64,000 bases of DNA from LMUY01 sp965199095 (lineage in GTDB: Bacteria > Pseudomonadota > Alphaproteobacteria > Acetobacterales > Acetobacteraceae): contig CBDAQM010000006.1 in assembly GCA_965199095.1 (NCBI GenBank), positions 1,054,001 to 1,118,000 of the forward strand, in the 5' to 3' direction. The position numbers and the translations under genes were made by a program. Under the pieces are notes generated by a model, which was given only the letters and a program-made list of their open reading frames with translations, searched no databases and had not been told where the DNA came from. How positions within the stretch are numbered: the first letter of the stretch is position 1; each line of letters starts with the position of its first letter. Positions 35,337 through 44,125 of this stretch are shown piece by piece.

Positions 35337-35653
35337 CCGACGTGCTGGGAGACCTCGGTTACTGCGCGATCGAGGCCGCCGACGGCGCCGCCGCCTTGCA
35401 GGTGGTCCAATCCGATGCCCGTATCGACTTGCTGATCACGGATGTGGGCCTTCCCGGCGCGTTGAACGGCCGCCAGGTGGCGGACGCCGCCCGGGCGCTT
35501 CGGCCCGATTTGAAGGTGCTGTTCATCACCGGATATGCCGACAATGCAAGCCTGACGGCCGGTCACCTCGACCCTGGCATGTACGTGCTGACGAAGCCTT
35601 TCGCCATCGACGTCCTCGCCCAGCGGGTCCGGGACCTGACCGCCCCGGCCTAA
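35327..35653 (+). CDS. Receiver domain severed from the kai-operon kinase
   Basis: 108 residues: MLVTDVLGDLGYCAIEAADG, the phosphoacceptor Asp in LLITDVGLPG, the switch Thr in VLFITGYADN, and the Lys in YVLTKPFAID. Together with DDESSVR at the end of the preceding frame these make one complete receiver, so the original product was a hybrid kinase of about 580 residues. As it stands, this part lacks the acidic pocket and the first strand. Either the indel is real and the phosphorelay is broken, or it is a sequencing error. Confidence 0.75.
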   Translation: MLVTDVLGDLGYCAIEAADGAAALQVVQSDARIDLLITDVGLPGALNGRQVADAARALRPDLKVLFITGYADNASLTAGHLDPGMYVLTKPFAIDVLAQRVRDLTAPA

Positions 35654-35713
35654 GGCAGCGTCGGCAAATAAGTGCGTCGGCACGCCGACAGAGCTGCCAC
35701 TCTAACCAGAGAC

Positions 35714-35735
35714 TTAGGGCTTGTTCGACGCCGCC
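35714..35735. repeat. Second copy of the TTAGGGCTTGTTCGAC repeat arm
   Basis: 22 bases identical to the inverted right arm of the repeat at 25518-25539. It lies about 160 bases before IS1380 copy 3, as the other copy abuts IS1380 copy 1. It may be the end of an insertion sequence now lost. Confidence 0.55.
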
Positions 35736-35756
35736 CATCTAAGGGATCAATTCGAG

Positions 35757-35832
35757 TAGGGCGGAAAAGCATCAGCGCATTCCGCCACCCAGTGCCACGA
35801 TGTGGCGGAAGACGCTGCGCTTTTCCGCCCTA
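35757..35832. repeat. GGCGGAAAAGC palindromic repeat
   Basis: TAGGGCGGAAAAGC (35757-35770) is inverted at 35819-35832, and TTCCGCCAC (35780-35788) is inverted at 35802-35810. The whole 76-base unit can fold into one long, bulged hairpin. It looks like a dispersed palindromic repeat rather than a terminator, since no T-run follows. Confidence 0.6.
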
Positions 35833-35895
35833 ACCCCGTTTGCGTCACAGTCGGCCGGGTCTCGCAAGCTTCGCTTGTCTAGTCTCGGGTCCTAG

Positions 35896-37088
35896 CCCGC
35901 ATTTCTCACAAGAATGAGGTGCACCGGGTCTCTGAATAGGCGAAAGTTCTTCTGCAACAAAGCCTTACTCCGACGCAGAGGATGATCCCGGTGCTGACAG
36001 ACTGTAGCCCAACCCTGTTCGAGTTTGCACCTGTCGATTGCCGGTCCGTGGTGGCCGCGTTCGATGGTGGGCGCATTACCTCCGATGCTGGCGCGCTCCT
36101 GCTCGGTGCAGCGGATCGTGCGATCCGGCTGACCCGGCGCATGGCGGCCTGCTTCACCGACACGCGCAATCCATTGTTCATCGAGCACGAGGTGCAGACC
36201 CTGGTCTTGCAGCGCGTCGTCGGCATAGCGCTCGGCTACGAAGACCTCAACGACCACGACCAGCTCCGCCACGATCCAGTCATGGCAACCCTCGCCGGCA
36301 AACTCACCGCCCGGCGGCGCCGCGGCTGCGCCCCGCTGGCCGGCAAGTCCACGCTGAACCGCCTCGAACTCAGCCGCGCCGAACCCACCCGCTACCACAA
36401 GCTCGCGGCCAGCACGGCCAAGCTCGAACGCCTGTTCGTCAACCTGTTCCTTGACGCCCACGCGCAGCCGCCCGAGCAGATCATCCTGGACCTCGACGCC
36501 ACCGACGACCCGCTGCACGGCCATCAGGAGGGCCGGTTCTTCCACGGCTACTATGATTGCCACTGCTACCTGCCGCTCTACGTGTTCTGCGGGCGTCATC
36601 TGCTGGTGGCCAAGCTGCGTCGCTCCGACCTCGACGCATCGGCAGGGGCCGTGGAGGAGATCGAGCGTGTTGTCGCCCAAATCCGCACGCGATGGCCGCA
36701 CACGCGCGTTGTGTTGCGTGCCGATAGCGGCTTCGCCCGTGATGGGCTGATGAGCTGGTGCGAGGCCAACCATGTGGATTTCCTGTTCGGCCTGGCCCGC
36801 AACCCGCGCCTGTCGGCGCAGATTGAGGCGCAGATGGCCGAAGCCCGCGCCGACGCCGAGACGACCGGCAAGGCGGCCCGCCGCTTCCGCGATTTCACCT
36901 GGTCCACGCACGACAGCTGGGCGCAGGAGCGCCGGGTGGTGGGCAAGGCGGAGTGGATCCCAAGGGTCCGACACGGCAGGCGATAAGGCCAATCCGCGCT
37001 TCGTCGTGACTTCGCTCAACCCCCGCGAGGCCGACGCGCAGCACCTCTACGAAGCGATCTACTGCGCCCGCGGCGAAATGGAGAACCG
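35896..37088 (+). mobile_element. IS1380-type element, copy 3 (3' truncated, inverted)
   Basis: Starts with CCCGCATTTCTCACA (35896-35910) after a CTAG (35892-35895), in the opposite orientation to copies 1 and 2. Similarity to copy 2 stops after GGAGAACCG at about 37088, inside the transposase gene, so the last 490 or so bases and the far end are gone. The junction runs straight into a broken type IV secretion gene. Confidence 0.85.
35982..37088 (+). pseudogene. IS1380 transposase, frameshifted and truncated
   Basis: Begins normally (MIPVLTDCSP). An extra A in CCCAAGGGTCC near 36962, where copy 2 has CCCAGGGTCC, shifts the frame and ends it at 36986. The remaining sequence still resembles the transposase up to the YCARGEMEN motif, where the element breaks. 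Not functional. Confidence 0.82.
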
Positions 37089-37540
37089 GTTGGCCGCGTC
37101 CCGGCGCGGATCGAACGCGGCGTATGCCCGCCAGGCGGCTTCCAGGGCTGGGTCGTCCGGCATGTGGCGGGCGGTCAACGTCGTCGGCACACCCTGGCTG
37201 TGCATGAGGGTTTGGATTCCCCGAACGAGGACGTTCAACAGGCTCTGCTCCACGTCCGGCAGCCAGATGACGTGCATGTCCTGGTTGGCCGTAGGCGAGC
37301 CGATGTGCTGGATCGCGTGGCAGAGCGGACATGCTGCCGCCAGGTTGGCCGGGTCCAATTGTCGTGGTCGTCGTCGAGGTGAAACACGTCCTGCCAGCCT
37401 CCGGCCGGGAGGCCGCAGAACTGGCAGGTGTGGTGGGCGCGCTCGAGAGCGTGCTGGCAGATGTCCTGCCGCTCGACGCCCGCCGCCTCGGCCAGTCGGG
37501 CCGAGGGGTGGGCGGAAGGGACGAGCGGCAAGAGGTCCAT
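37089..37540 (-). pseudogene. icmJ: IcmJ/DotN-like type IVB secretion protein, frameshifted and truncated
   Basis: From the ATG at 37540 the frame reads MDLLPLVPSAHPSARLAEAAG, then HTCQFCGLPAGGWQDVFHLD; after a missing G near 37360 the second frame continues DPANLAAACPLCHAIQHIGS and MHVIWLPDVEQSLLNVLVRG. Two CxxC pairs with an HNH-like spacing and the IWLPEVxQ segment match IcmJ (DotN), which joins the type IV coupling complex with DotL in Legionella and in IncI plasmids. The C-terminus is cut off by the broken end of IS1380 copy 3. A few residues upstream of this ATG (VSLETV) may belong to it. Confidence 0.65.
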
Positions 37541-37554
37541 GACGGTTTCCAGGC

Positions 37555-37710
37555 TTACTGGAAGGTCATTTGCTGGGCAGTGCCCGTGTTGGACGGACCG
37601 GCGCCGGCCATGGACTGCGAGGCAAAGGTGCCGAACAGGCTGGCGGTCAGGAAGGCGCCGCCGGCGAGGATTGAGACCAGACCGTAGCCGAAGCGGGCTG
37701 TTTGCTGGTT
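37555..37710 (-). pseudogene. Small membrane protein fragment upstream of icmJ
   Basis: A 51-codon C-terminal fragment ending 14 bases before the icmJ start: ARFGYGLVSILAGGAFLTAS with one membrane helix and a Ser/Gly/Gln-rich end (NTGTAQQMTFQ). In Dot/Icm loci icmJ follows icmC/icmD, which encode small membrane proteins, so this may be an IcmD/DotP-like remnant. Identification rests on position more than on sequence. The N-terminal part is lost before a TGA at 37711. Confidence 0.35.
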
Positions 37711-37757
37711 TCAGGGAGGACGAGCTTACCCTGCTTGATAAGCTCCCGGCACATAGT

Positions 37758-37786
37758 GTAAGACAGATGGAACGAAATCGTCTTAC
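37758..37786. promoter_or_regulatory. Possible operator of the RHH-PIN operon
   Basis: GTAAGAC (37758-37764) is inverted as GTCTTAC (37780-37786), 22 bp centre to centre, 25 bases before the RHH gene. A TTGATA at 37735-37740 could be a -35 with a poor -10 overlapping the left half-site. Autorepression by the RHH protein would fit. Confidence 0.4.
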
Positions 37787-37810
37787 GTCGGGCAGATCAA
37801 ATCGGAGAAC

Positions 37811-38131
37811 ATGGGTATGGAGACAAGTAGCCGGCGTAATGAGACGACCCTTGTCGAACCAGAAGGGGGAGACCCTCAGCTGACCGCATTTGTGAACGCT
37901 GCGCAGAGCCGGCTGAAGGCTCAAGGCCTTGGCGGTGTGCGCAAGGGGCGCCCTGTTTCGGCGCGCGTCGATCCTGATCTGCTGGCCGCGGCAACAGCCC
38001 GCCTTGGTATGACGAGCCAGACCGATGTGCTCAACGCCGGCTTGGCTGTTCTGGCCGGTGCGGACACGTTTGGCGGTTGGTTGATGGCTCAGGCAGGGCA
38101 GTTGGACCCCGGCCTGGAAATCGACGTCTAA
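37811..38131 (+). CDS. Ribbon-helix-helix-type antitoxin
   Basis: 106 residues (104 if the ATG at 37817, better spaced from GGAG, is used). The DNA-binding part is GRPVSARVDPDLLAAATARL and GMTSQTDVLNAGLAVLAG, a beta-strand plus two helices as in RHH proteins. An N-terminal charged region precedes it. A PIN-domain gene follows after a 122-base gap. The pairing as toxin and antitoxin is inferred from order and type. Confidence 0.6.
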   Translation: MGMETSSRRNETTLVEPEGGDPQLTAFVNAAQSRLKAQGLGGVRKGRPVSARVDPDLLAAATARLGMTSQTDVLNAGLAVLAGADTFGGWLMAQAGQLDPGLEIDV

Positions 38132-38253
38132 CCTTGCGAAGCTGAGCCGCAGTAGCGCTGTTCAATCCAGCTGCCTCGACGCGTCAACTCTCTTACCGCC
38201 CCGACACCGACCTTCCATTTCAGCCGAAGCATGTCGACGTCAGGTCGGCGCTA

Positions 38254-38736
38254 TTGCCCGATAGCTGCTTCTACATCGATGCCTTGAAGGGCCTTGTGCC
38301 TGAAGCCGTCGCTGACCTGGTAAAATCACCAGCACGCGCTCTGCTTCATAGCACCATCTGCCGGGCCGAGTTGCTGGCGGGATCGGCCAAACTACCAGTG
38401 ACCGACGCACGTACGCCTACCTCAAGGGCCCGCATCAAGGCCATGCTGGACCGCATGCCATCCGAGCGGGTCTTGCAGCCTTCGCCTGCGGCTTGGGACG
38501 AAGCGGGATCGCTAGCAGGCACGCTGGCCCGGACGCAGGGCCTGGCGAAAGGGGCTCATCTGACCCTGGTGCTCGATGCCGCAATCCTGCTCACCGCGGT
38601 CGAGCGAGGAGCCGTCGTTCTCACAGCCAACGTTCGCGATTTCGACCTCCTGCTCCAACTCCGTCCCGATGCGAACGTGCTTCTATACCGCCCGGTCGGA
38701 TCGTCCTTGCGAGGCGCTCCCGTGATCCTGAGCTGA
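38254..38736 (+). CDS. PIN-domain ribonuclease (VapC-like toxin)
   Basis: 160 residues. The acidic residues expected for the PIN active site are visible in CFYIDALKG, ICRAELLAG, LVLDAAILLTA and TANVRDFDLLLQL. The only reasonable start is TTG at 38254 with AGGTCGG upstream; no ATG or GTG is in frame before the previous stop. PIN toxins usually cleave tRNA or rRNA. The 122-base gap to the RHH gene is long for a type II pair, so the two may have separate control. Confidence 0.7.
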   Translation: MPDSCFYIDALKGLVPEAVADLVKSPARALLHSTICRAELLAGSAKLPVTDARTPTSRARIKAMLDRMPSERVLQPSPAAWDEAGSLAGTLARTQGLAKGAHLTLVLDAAILLTAVERGAVVLTANVRDFDLLLQLRPDANVLLYRPVGSSLRGAPVILS

Positions 38737-39006
38737 TATATGACAAAGGATTACTGACCAACCGAACATTCTCCCGATGACGCTTCGAAGACTGCCCGTT
38801 GACCGGCCTCAGAGTCCGTTGGGAAAGTGTCACCGCATAGTTATTGATGCGAGGAGTCGGCCTAATGGATGCGAACATCATGGTTGCGGCGGAGACATGG
38901 ATTAGCGTCTCGTAGTCTACTTTGAGGCGGCGGGAGATCGTCAGAGCACCAAGTACTCTGCTCGACTCTCCAGCGCTTGGGCAGCAGGACGAAGCCTTTT
39001 GCGAAA
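38737..39006. other. Spacer between PIN gene and IS66 remnant
   Basis: 270 bases with no convincing gene. It probably contains the end of the IS66 element, but I could not find its second inverted repeat. Confidence 0.4.
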
Positions 39007-40464
39007 TCAGGCCGTTTGTATCTGCTCAACCCGGCCGAGGACGAACAGGCCTGAGAGGGTCATGAGGACGGCCTGATATGCGTTGATGCCTCGGCGTGCT
39101 GCGGTTCCGATGACGGAACGGAAGGCGGCGAACAAGTCTTTGCCCCAGTCGGAGCGGAAGCCGCCGGTGACCTTGCGGTAGGTGGCGGTTGGCCGCAGTT
39201 CGCGCTCGCTTCCGTTGTTGTCGGCACCGACTTCGGGATGGTCGAGGAAGGTGAACAGGTGGGCCCGAACCTTCCCGTATCGCTTGCGCAATCGTCGGCC
39301 GTCGCGTTGCGTGGGCGCCAGCGCCATCACCGCGTCGAGGTCTCGCTCGAGCCGCTGGCGATACTGGCGGCGGGTGCTGGCAGCCAGACGGTGCCGCCGC
39401 CGAGCCAGCACGAACGCGCGCAGCAGCAGCGCCCTCATGCGCGGCGCAAAGATCGTGTCCCCTGCCTCAATGGCGAACTTGCAGTCGCGGAGTTGATGCG
39501 CCAGGCAGATCTGCCAGTCCGCGGCGCACCCCTGCTGTGCGCTGTAGAGAGCGGAGCCCCAGATCGCCGGACGATGGCCATCCATCACCTCGCCGACGAT
39601 TGCGGCGCCGCGGCTGTTGCGGATGACGTGGATCACCACCTCGCCGTTGGAATCCCTCCACCTGCTTTCCACCGATGCTGCGCATCGCCGGAACCTTGGC
39701 AGGCTCCGCCCAGTTCCAGCAGGTCTTTCCCGCCACGCGCACGGACGTCTCATCGGAACACACCACACGGGACCGCCGCAGCCGCGCAAGGATGACGCTG
39801 ACCTCGGCATCGAAGCACGGCATGGCACGGCGGAATGCGGCATCCAAAGCGCCTTCACTGATGGCGAGGCTGAACAGTTCGGCCATCATGCGGCTCAGGC
39901 GGCGATAGCTGATCGCGTGAGTGAAACGCAGATAGATCGCCAGCGCCACGATGTTGCGGCTGAACGGAGAGCCTGGCTCCAGTCCGTCCGGTACCGGCGC
40001 CAGCGTGGTGCTGCCGCACTCCTGGCAGTGCCCGGCATATTGCTCCACGCGCGTCACCACCGGCTCGACCTTCGGCAGGTCGAACTTGTCGAAAGCGAGC
40101 GGCCAGCGTTTGATCGTCGTCGTGGAATGCGGCCCGGCAGCGGGCGCAGCACATCGGACTGGCGATCACCGTCTCGTCGGGATGCTCCACCAACATGCGC
40201 CCGCCGCCCTTGCGCCCCAGGCTGCCCTTGCGCGGGCCTTCAGGCTTGGGTTTGTCCGCGGTTGGGCTTCTTGCCCTGCGAGGGCGGCACCGACGAGTTG
40301 TCCGGCGTCTTCGGCGGCTCACCCAGCTTGGCCTCAAGCTCGGCCACTCGTGCCGTTAGAGTTCGAACCTGTGCCATGAGCATCTGAACTTGCGCCCAAA
40401 GCGCACGAATCAGCGCGTCTTTCTCGTCGTGCGACAGGCCGGTGAGGTCGGGAAGCTCGGTCAC
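39007..40464 (-). pseudogene. IS66 family transposase (TnpC), three frameshifts
   Basis: In order along the minus strand: LSHDEKDALIRALWAQVQML and NSSVPPSQGKKPNRG; after a shift near 40255, KGSLGRKGGGRMLVEHPDET and a CxxC finger; after a shift near 40085, YAGHCQECGSTTLAPVPDGL and SDETSVRVAGKTCWNW with the first catalytic Asp; after a shift near 39665, EVMDGHRPAIWGSA, LAHQLRDCKFAIE and NNGSERELRPT with the last catalytic Glu. The full IS66 TnpC order is present, but it cannot be read as one protein. The accessory tnpA/tnpB are absent. It cuts an M20 peptidase gene. Confidence 0.85.
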
Positions 40465-40491
40465 CCGAAGCTTGACTCGTGGCCGCCGTGG

Positions 40492-40755
40492 TCACGTCAA
40501 GCGCTCTTCGACCAGAGACCGGCCATGAGGCCGAGCCCCTCCCGGAACAACGAACCGAGCCCGTGTTCGTCCAAAGCCCATCTGTTCAGCCATCGGCCCA
40601 AGACTGTGCGTGCAGTAGCGGATCAAGTCTGCCTGATGGGCCGGCGGGTTGCTTTCAGTTGGAACGGCAACGAGGGTGGCGAGCCTGGCAAGGAACGTTC
40701 CATCATCATACAGGGCTTTCGCTGCCTCGATTGCAGCGGCGCGGCGCTCGGTCAT
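40492..40755 (-). pseudogene. M20 peptidase, N-terminal stump
   Basis: From the ATG at 40755: MTERRAAAIEAAKALYDDGT, FLARLATLVAVPTESNPPAH, with the beginning typical of ArgE/DapE-type M20 peptidases. Similarity fades after EQMGFGRTR and the frame stops at 40492, close to the IS66 element. All metal-binding motifs are lost. It is divergent from the ketopantoate reductase pseudogene, suggesting that they once formed one locus. Confidence 0.55.
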
Positions 40756-40827
40756 GGACAATCCTCGAAGATAGTTTCCCGGTGGAGAGGTCGCCACTGC
40801 CTCATCGTGACGCAAGCCAAAGACACA

Positions 40828-40844
40828 AATAATCTTAGGTTATT
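40828..40844. promoter_or_regulatory. Possible operator, AATAA-N7-TTATT
   Basis: A small AT-rich dyad in the otherwise GC-rich gap between two divergent pseudogenes. It may be the fossil operator of their shared promoter region. Confidence 0.2.
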
Positions 40845-40874
40845 CCTACTGAAAATCATAGCGGTGGGGAACTT

Positions 40875-41870
40875 ATGGCGCGCCAGGCACGCGCGTCGGG
40901 GATGAATGGAATGGAGCAGGCTGTCTTGATCTTGGGTGCCGGTGCGATCGGCGGGATCATCGGCGCCCACCTTATCCGGGCAGGCCGCAAGGTTCTTTTC
41001 GTCGATGTCGCGGACGACCACATCCAGCAGATGACGGCGAACGGAGTGACGATCGAGGGGATCTCTGGGCGGTTTCTCGGTGCGTGTGGAGGCGATCACG
41101 CCGGACCGTTTGGCCGGAACCTTCCAAACCGTCCTGCTTGCCGTGAAGTCGCAGCATACGGCAGCGGCGTGCCAGTCGCTCCTGCCGCATCTTGCAGCGG
41201 ACGGCTTTATCGTATCGTGCCAGAACGGGATCAACGAACCTTGCATCACCGGGATCGTCGGCCGTCACAGGACGATCGGCGCATTCGTGAACTTCGCGGG
41301 CGACTACCTGGCGCCTGACCGCCTCACGTACGGGCTGCGCGGCACGGTCGCGGTCGGGGAACTCGACGGCAACATCACGCCAGGCATCGAGGCGCTTCGC
41401 AGCTTGCTGGCGAACTTCGAGCCGGACGCCGTGGTCACCAACAACATCTTCGGCTTCCTCTGGGCAAAGATGTCTTATGCAGCCGTGCTGACGGTCTCGG
41501 CGCTGACGAACCAGACCATCGCGGACTTCATCGGCGACCTCGCCCGGCGACACCTGATCACCCACCTCGTCCACGAGATCCTGAGAGTGGCCGTGGCGGA
41601 AAGGTGTTCAGCCGCTGGGCTTCGATACGTTTCAGCCAATGGCCTTCATCACGCGCGACACCGCGGCGATCAGCGCGACCCTGGATGCACTGGCGGCTTT
41701 CAACCGCGGCACGGGAAAGACCCATAGCGGCATCTGGCGGGACCTCGCCGTCAGGCGACGGAAGACGGAGGTGGTGGCACAACTCGCGCCGATCCAGCAG
41801 ATCGCACGGCAGCATCGCCTGACCCTCCCCTTGGTGAACGCTCTGGTGGAGCTAATCGGAGCCGTGGAAG
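40875..41870 (+). pseudogene. 2-dehydropantoate 2-reductase (PanE/ApbA family), two frameshifts
   Basis: The Rossmann start VLILGAGAIGGIIGAHLIRA is normal. An extra T in CGGTTTCTCGG near 41075 shifts to VRVEAITPDRLAGTFQTVLL, AVKSQHTAAAC and NGINEPCI. An extra A in GAAAGGTG near 41605 shifts again to PMAFITRDTAAISATLDAL and the C-terminal KTHSGIWRDLAVRRRKTEV. All parts of the ketopantoate reductase family are present but in three frames. The end is approximate, since the last residues run into unrelated sequence. In catabolic clusters such enzymes often act on other 2-oxo acids, not pantoate. Confidence 0.8.
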
Positions 41871-41932
41871 CGCCTTGTCTGGGGGATGACAAGCGTGTGG
41901 AACCAGGACGTCCTACCGCTCATGCCGGGCGG

Positions 41933-42517
41933 CTAGGATCGCGCGTCCGGGTTGCGCCGTATCTCGGCGGCAAGCTGCTCTGCGAAGCCCTGCAAACCGG
42001 GCTCCAATTCGGTCCGCATCGTCATGTTCCACCGGTTGAACAGACCAAAGGTGGCGCAGACCAGCGCGATCTCGGCCAGGACGGCCTCCCCGGCTTGCTC
42101 GCGCGCAGCCTCGGCAAAGGGTGACCCGTCGCCGGTTCGCCCTATCGCACCGGCCATCTTGAACAGCAGTTGCTCGCCGGGTCCGAAGCCGCCATCCGCA
42201 GGCGTGTAGGCGGCTGCGACGACGCGCGAAAGGGCCTCGCCAGCCTCGACCGCGCCTTGGGCCGCATGCGTGCCGGAGTAACCGCAGCCTGCGCCGACGC
42301 AGGTCGCGTAGGCCGCCATCCACCTCAGGCCGACGGGACTGGCGCCGGGCGCGAAGATCACCTGCTCCACCAGTGAAAGCACCGCGCCCAGGGCCTGAGG
42401 GCGGCGCGCCATCGTCGCGAGCGCGTTCGGACGGTAGCCGATCCGGGCCGACATGCGGTCCAACGCGGCATCGGCTTCCGGTGACCCGGCGTGTGACAGC
42501 GGTTGCAGGATCGCCAT
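41933..42517 (-). CDS. Carboxymuconolactone decarboxylase/AhpD-like protein
   Basis: 194 residues from the ATG at 42517, preceded by GGGAGAAAGG. The sequence is all-helical, with IGYRPNALATMARRPQALGA, then YATCVGAGCGYSGTHAA, which resembles the AhpD active-site region (a Cys pair and a downstream His), though with C-x4-C spacing instead of CxxC. Members serve as alkylhydroperoxidase-type reductases or as decarboxylases. It is the last gene of a minus-strand run with an acyl-CoA ligase and TetR gene and may be co-transcribed with them. Confidence 0.7.
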   Translation of the reverse strand: MAILQPLSHAGSPEADAALDRMSARIGYRPNALATMARRPQALGAVLSLVEQVIFAPGASPVGLRWMAAYATCVGAGCGYSGTHAAQGAVEAGEALSRVVAAAYTPADGGFGPGEQLLFKMAGAIGRTGDGSPFAEAAREQAGEAVLAEIALVCATFGLFNRWNMTMRTELEPGLQGFAEQLAAEIRRNPDARS

Positions 42518-42548
42518 TCGCCTTTCTCCCTTGCCAAGCTTCGCCACG

Positions 42549-44105
42549 TCAGCCCACCCGCCGCTCATGCCTATCCCAGAACGGCGCGCGCAGTTCACGC
42601 TTGAGCACCTTGCCGGCGCCCGAGAGCGGCAGCGGGCTGTTCCGGATATCGACGCTGCGCGGACACTTGAACCCGCCGAGCAGGGTGCGGCAGAACGCGA
42701 GCACCTGCTCCGCCGTGGGCGCCGCATCCGGCCGGGGCACGATGACGGCATGCACCTGCTCGCCCGACTGCTCGCTCGGGGTGCCGATCACCGCGCACTG
42801 GGCCACGTCCGGATGCTGTGCGATGGCGTTCTCCACCTCGACCGAATACACGTTCTCGCCGTCCGTGATAATCATGTCCTTGATGCGGTCAACCACGGTG
42901 AGGAAGCCGTCCGCGTCCAGCACACCGCGGTCGCCCGTGTGCATCCAGCCACCGACCAAGGCGCGCGCCGTCTCCTCCGGGCGGTTCCAGTAGCCGAGCA
43001 TGACCGTATCGCCCCGCACCGCAACCTCGCCCACCGTCCCGGCCGGCACCGGGTTGCGGTCCAGGTCCACCACGCGCACCTCGCAGCCGATCGCGGCCCG
43101 GCCGGCGCCCTTGTCGCGCTGCTTCGCATGGCCCTCGCCGGAATGCTCGCTCCAGTGCAGCAGCGTCGCGCAGGGCGACAGCTCGGTCATACCGTAAGCC
43201 TGGATGAAGGCGGCATCGGGCAGCGACGTGATCGCCCGCGCCAGGACCGCGCTGCTCATGGGCGAGGCGCCATAGACCACGCGACGCAAGGACGACAGGT
43301 CGTGCTGAGCCCGGGCCGGGTGGTCCACCAGCATCTGGATCATCGTCGGCATGAGCAGCGTGTCCGTCACCCGCTCGGCGGCGATGGTGGCCATGACCCC
43401 CTCCGGCGCGAAGCCCTGCACCATGACGTTGGAGCCGCCCTGCAGCAGTGCGGCATACATGCCCATCCCGCTCGCCAGGTGGAACATCGGCGCGGCGTGC
43501 ATGTAGCGCATCGCCGGTGACCAGATCCCCTCGCTGAGCGAATTGAGCGCGTTGGTCGTCACGTTCGTACGGCTGAGCATCACCCCCTTCGACCGGCCGG
43601 TGGTACCGCCGGTGTAGAAGATGCCGGCCAGGTCGCCACCTTCCCGCATGGCGTCCGGGACCGGTGCGCTGCGGCCGATCAGCGCTTCGACATGCTCGGT
43701 CCCGGCGGGCGCGTCTGCGTCATCGGTGTGGACGAGCCTCATGCCGGAGAACGCGTGCGACAACTGGCCGGCCAATGCGCCGAACGCGGCGTCCGCCATC
43801 AGCACGCCGGGCGCGCAATCGTCCAGCGCGTCCTCGACCTCCCGCGCGCTCCATCGAATGTTGAGCGGCACGGCCACCGCGCCGGCCCAGGCGATGGCGA
43901 GGTAGGCTTCGAGGTAGCGGTCCGAGTTGAGCGCCAGCACCGCGACCCGGCCGCCCGGCTCCACCCCCAGCCCGCGCAGGCCGGCGGCGAGGCGGCCGAC
44001 CCGCTCGCCCGTCTCCCCCCAGTTCCGGTGGCGGGTGCCGAACGTCGTCGCCAGCCCGCCCGGATTGAGTTGGAGTGCGCGCCGCAGCCCATAGGTGACG
44101 TTCAT
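42549..44105 (-). CDS. Acyl-CoA synthetase (AMP-dependent ligase)
   Basis: 518 residues from the ATG at 44105. ANL superfamily motifs: the P-loop-like YTGGTTGRSKGVMLS, the AYGMTELSP A5 motif, GWMHTGDRGVLDADGF (A7), VDRIKDMIITDGENVYSVEVE (A8) and the catalytic Lys in SGAGKVLKREL. It activates a carboxylic acid to its CoA thioester; chain length or aromatic preference cannot be read. It sits between the AhpD-like gene and a TetR gene, divergent from the thiolase operon, suggesting fatty-acid or steroid side-chain degradation. Confidence 0.9.
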   Translation of the reverse strand: MNVTYGLRRALQLNPGGLATTFGTRHRNWGETGERVGRLAAGLRGLGVEPGGRVAVLALNSDRYLEAYLAIAWAGAVAVPLNIRWSAREVEDALDDCAPGVLMADAAFGALAGQLSHAFSGMRLVHTDDADAPAGTEHVEALIGRSAPVPDAMREGGDLAGIFYTGGTTGRSKGVMLSRTNVTTNALNSLSEGIWSPAMRYMHAAPMFHLASGMGMYAALLQGGSNVMVQGFAPEGVMATIAAERVTDTLLMPTMIQMLVDHPARAQHDLSSLRRVVYGASPMSSAVLARAITSLPDAAFIQAYGMTELSPCATLLHWSEHSGEGHAKQRDKGAGRAAIGCEVRVVDLDRNPVPAGTVGEVAVRGDTVMLGYWNRPEETARALVGGWMHTGDRGVLDADGFLTVVDRIKDMIITDGENVYSVEVENAIAQHPDVAQCAVIGTPSEQSGEQVHAVIVPRPDAAPTAEQVLAFCRTLLGGFKCPRSVDIRNSPLPLSGAGKVLKRELRAPFWDRHERRVG

Positions 44106-44125
44106 GCTTTCCCCACTTTGTTTTT

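Noticed and set aside
35327..35653. An independent single-domain response regulator gene
   Set aside because: It lacks the first strand and acidic residues, which lie at the end of the preceding kinase frame; it is the severed part of a hybrid kinase.
38621..38881. 86-residue minus-strand frame overlapping the PIN gene
   Set aside because: No ribosome-binding site or homology; shadow of the PIN gene.
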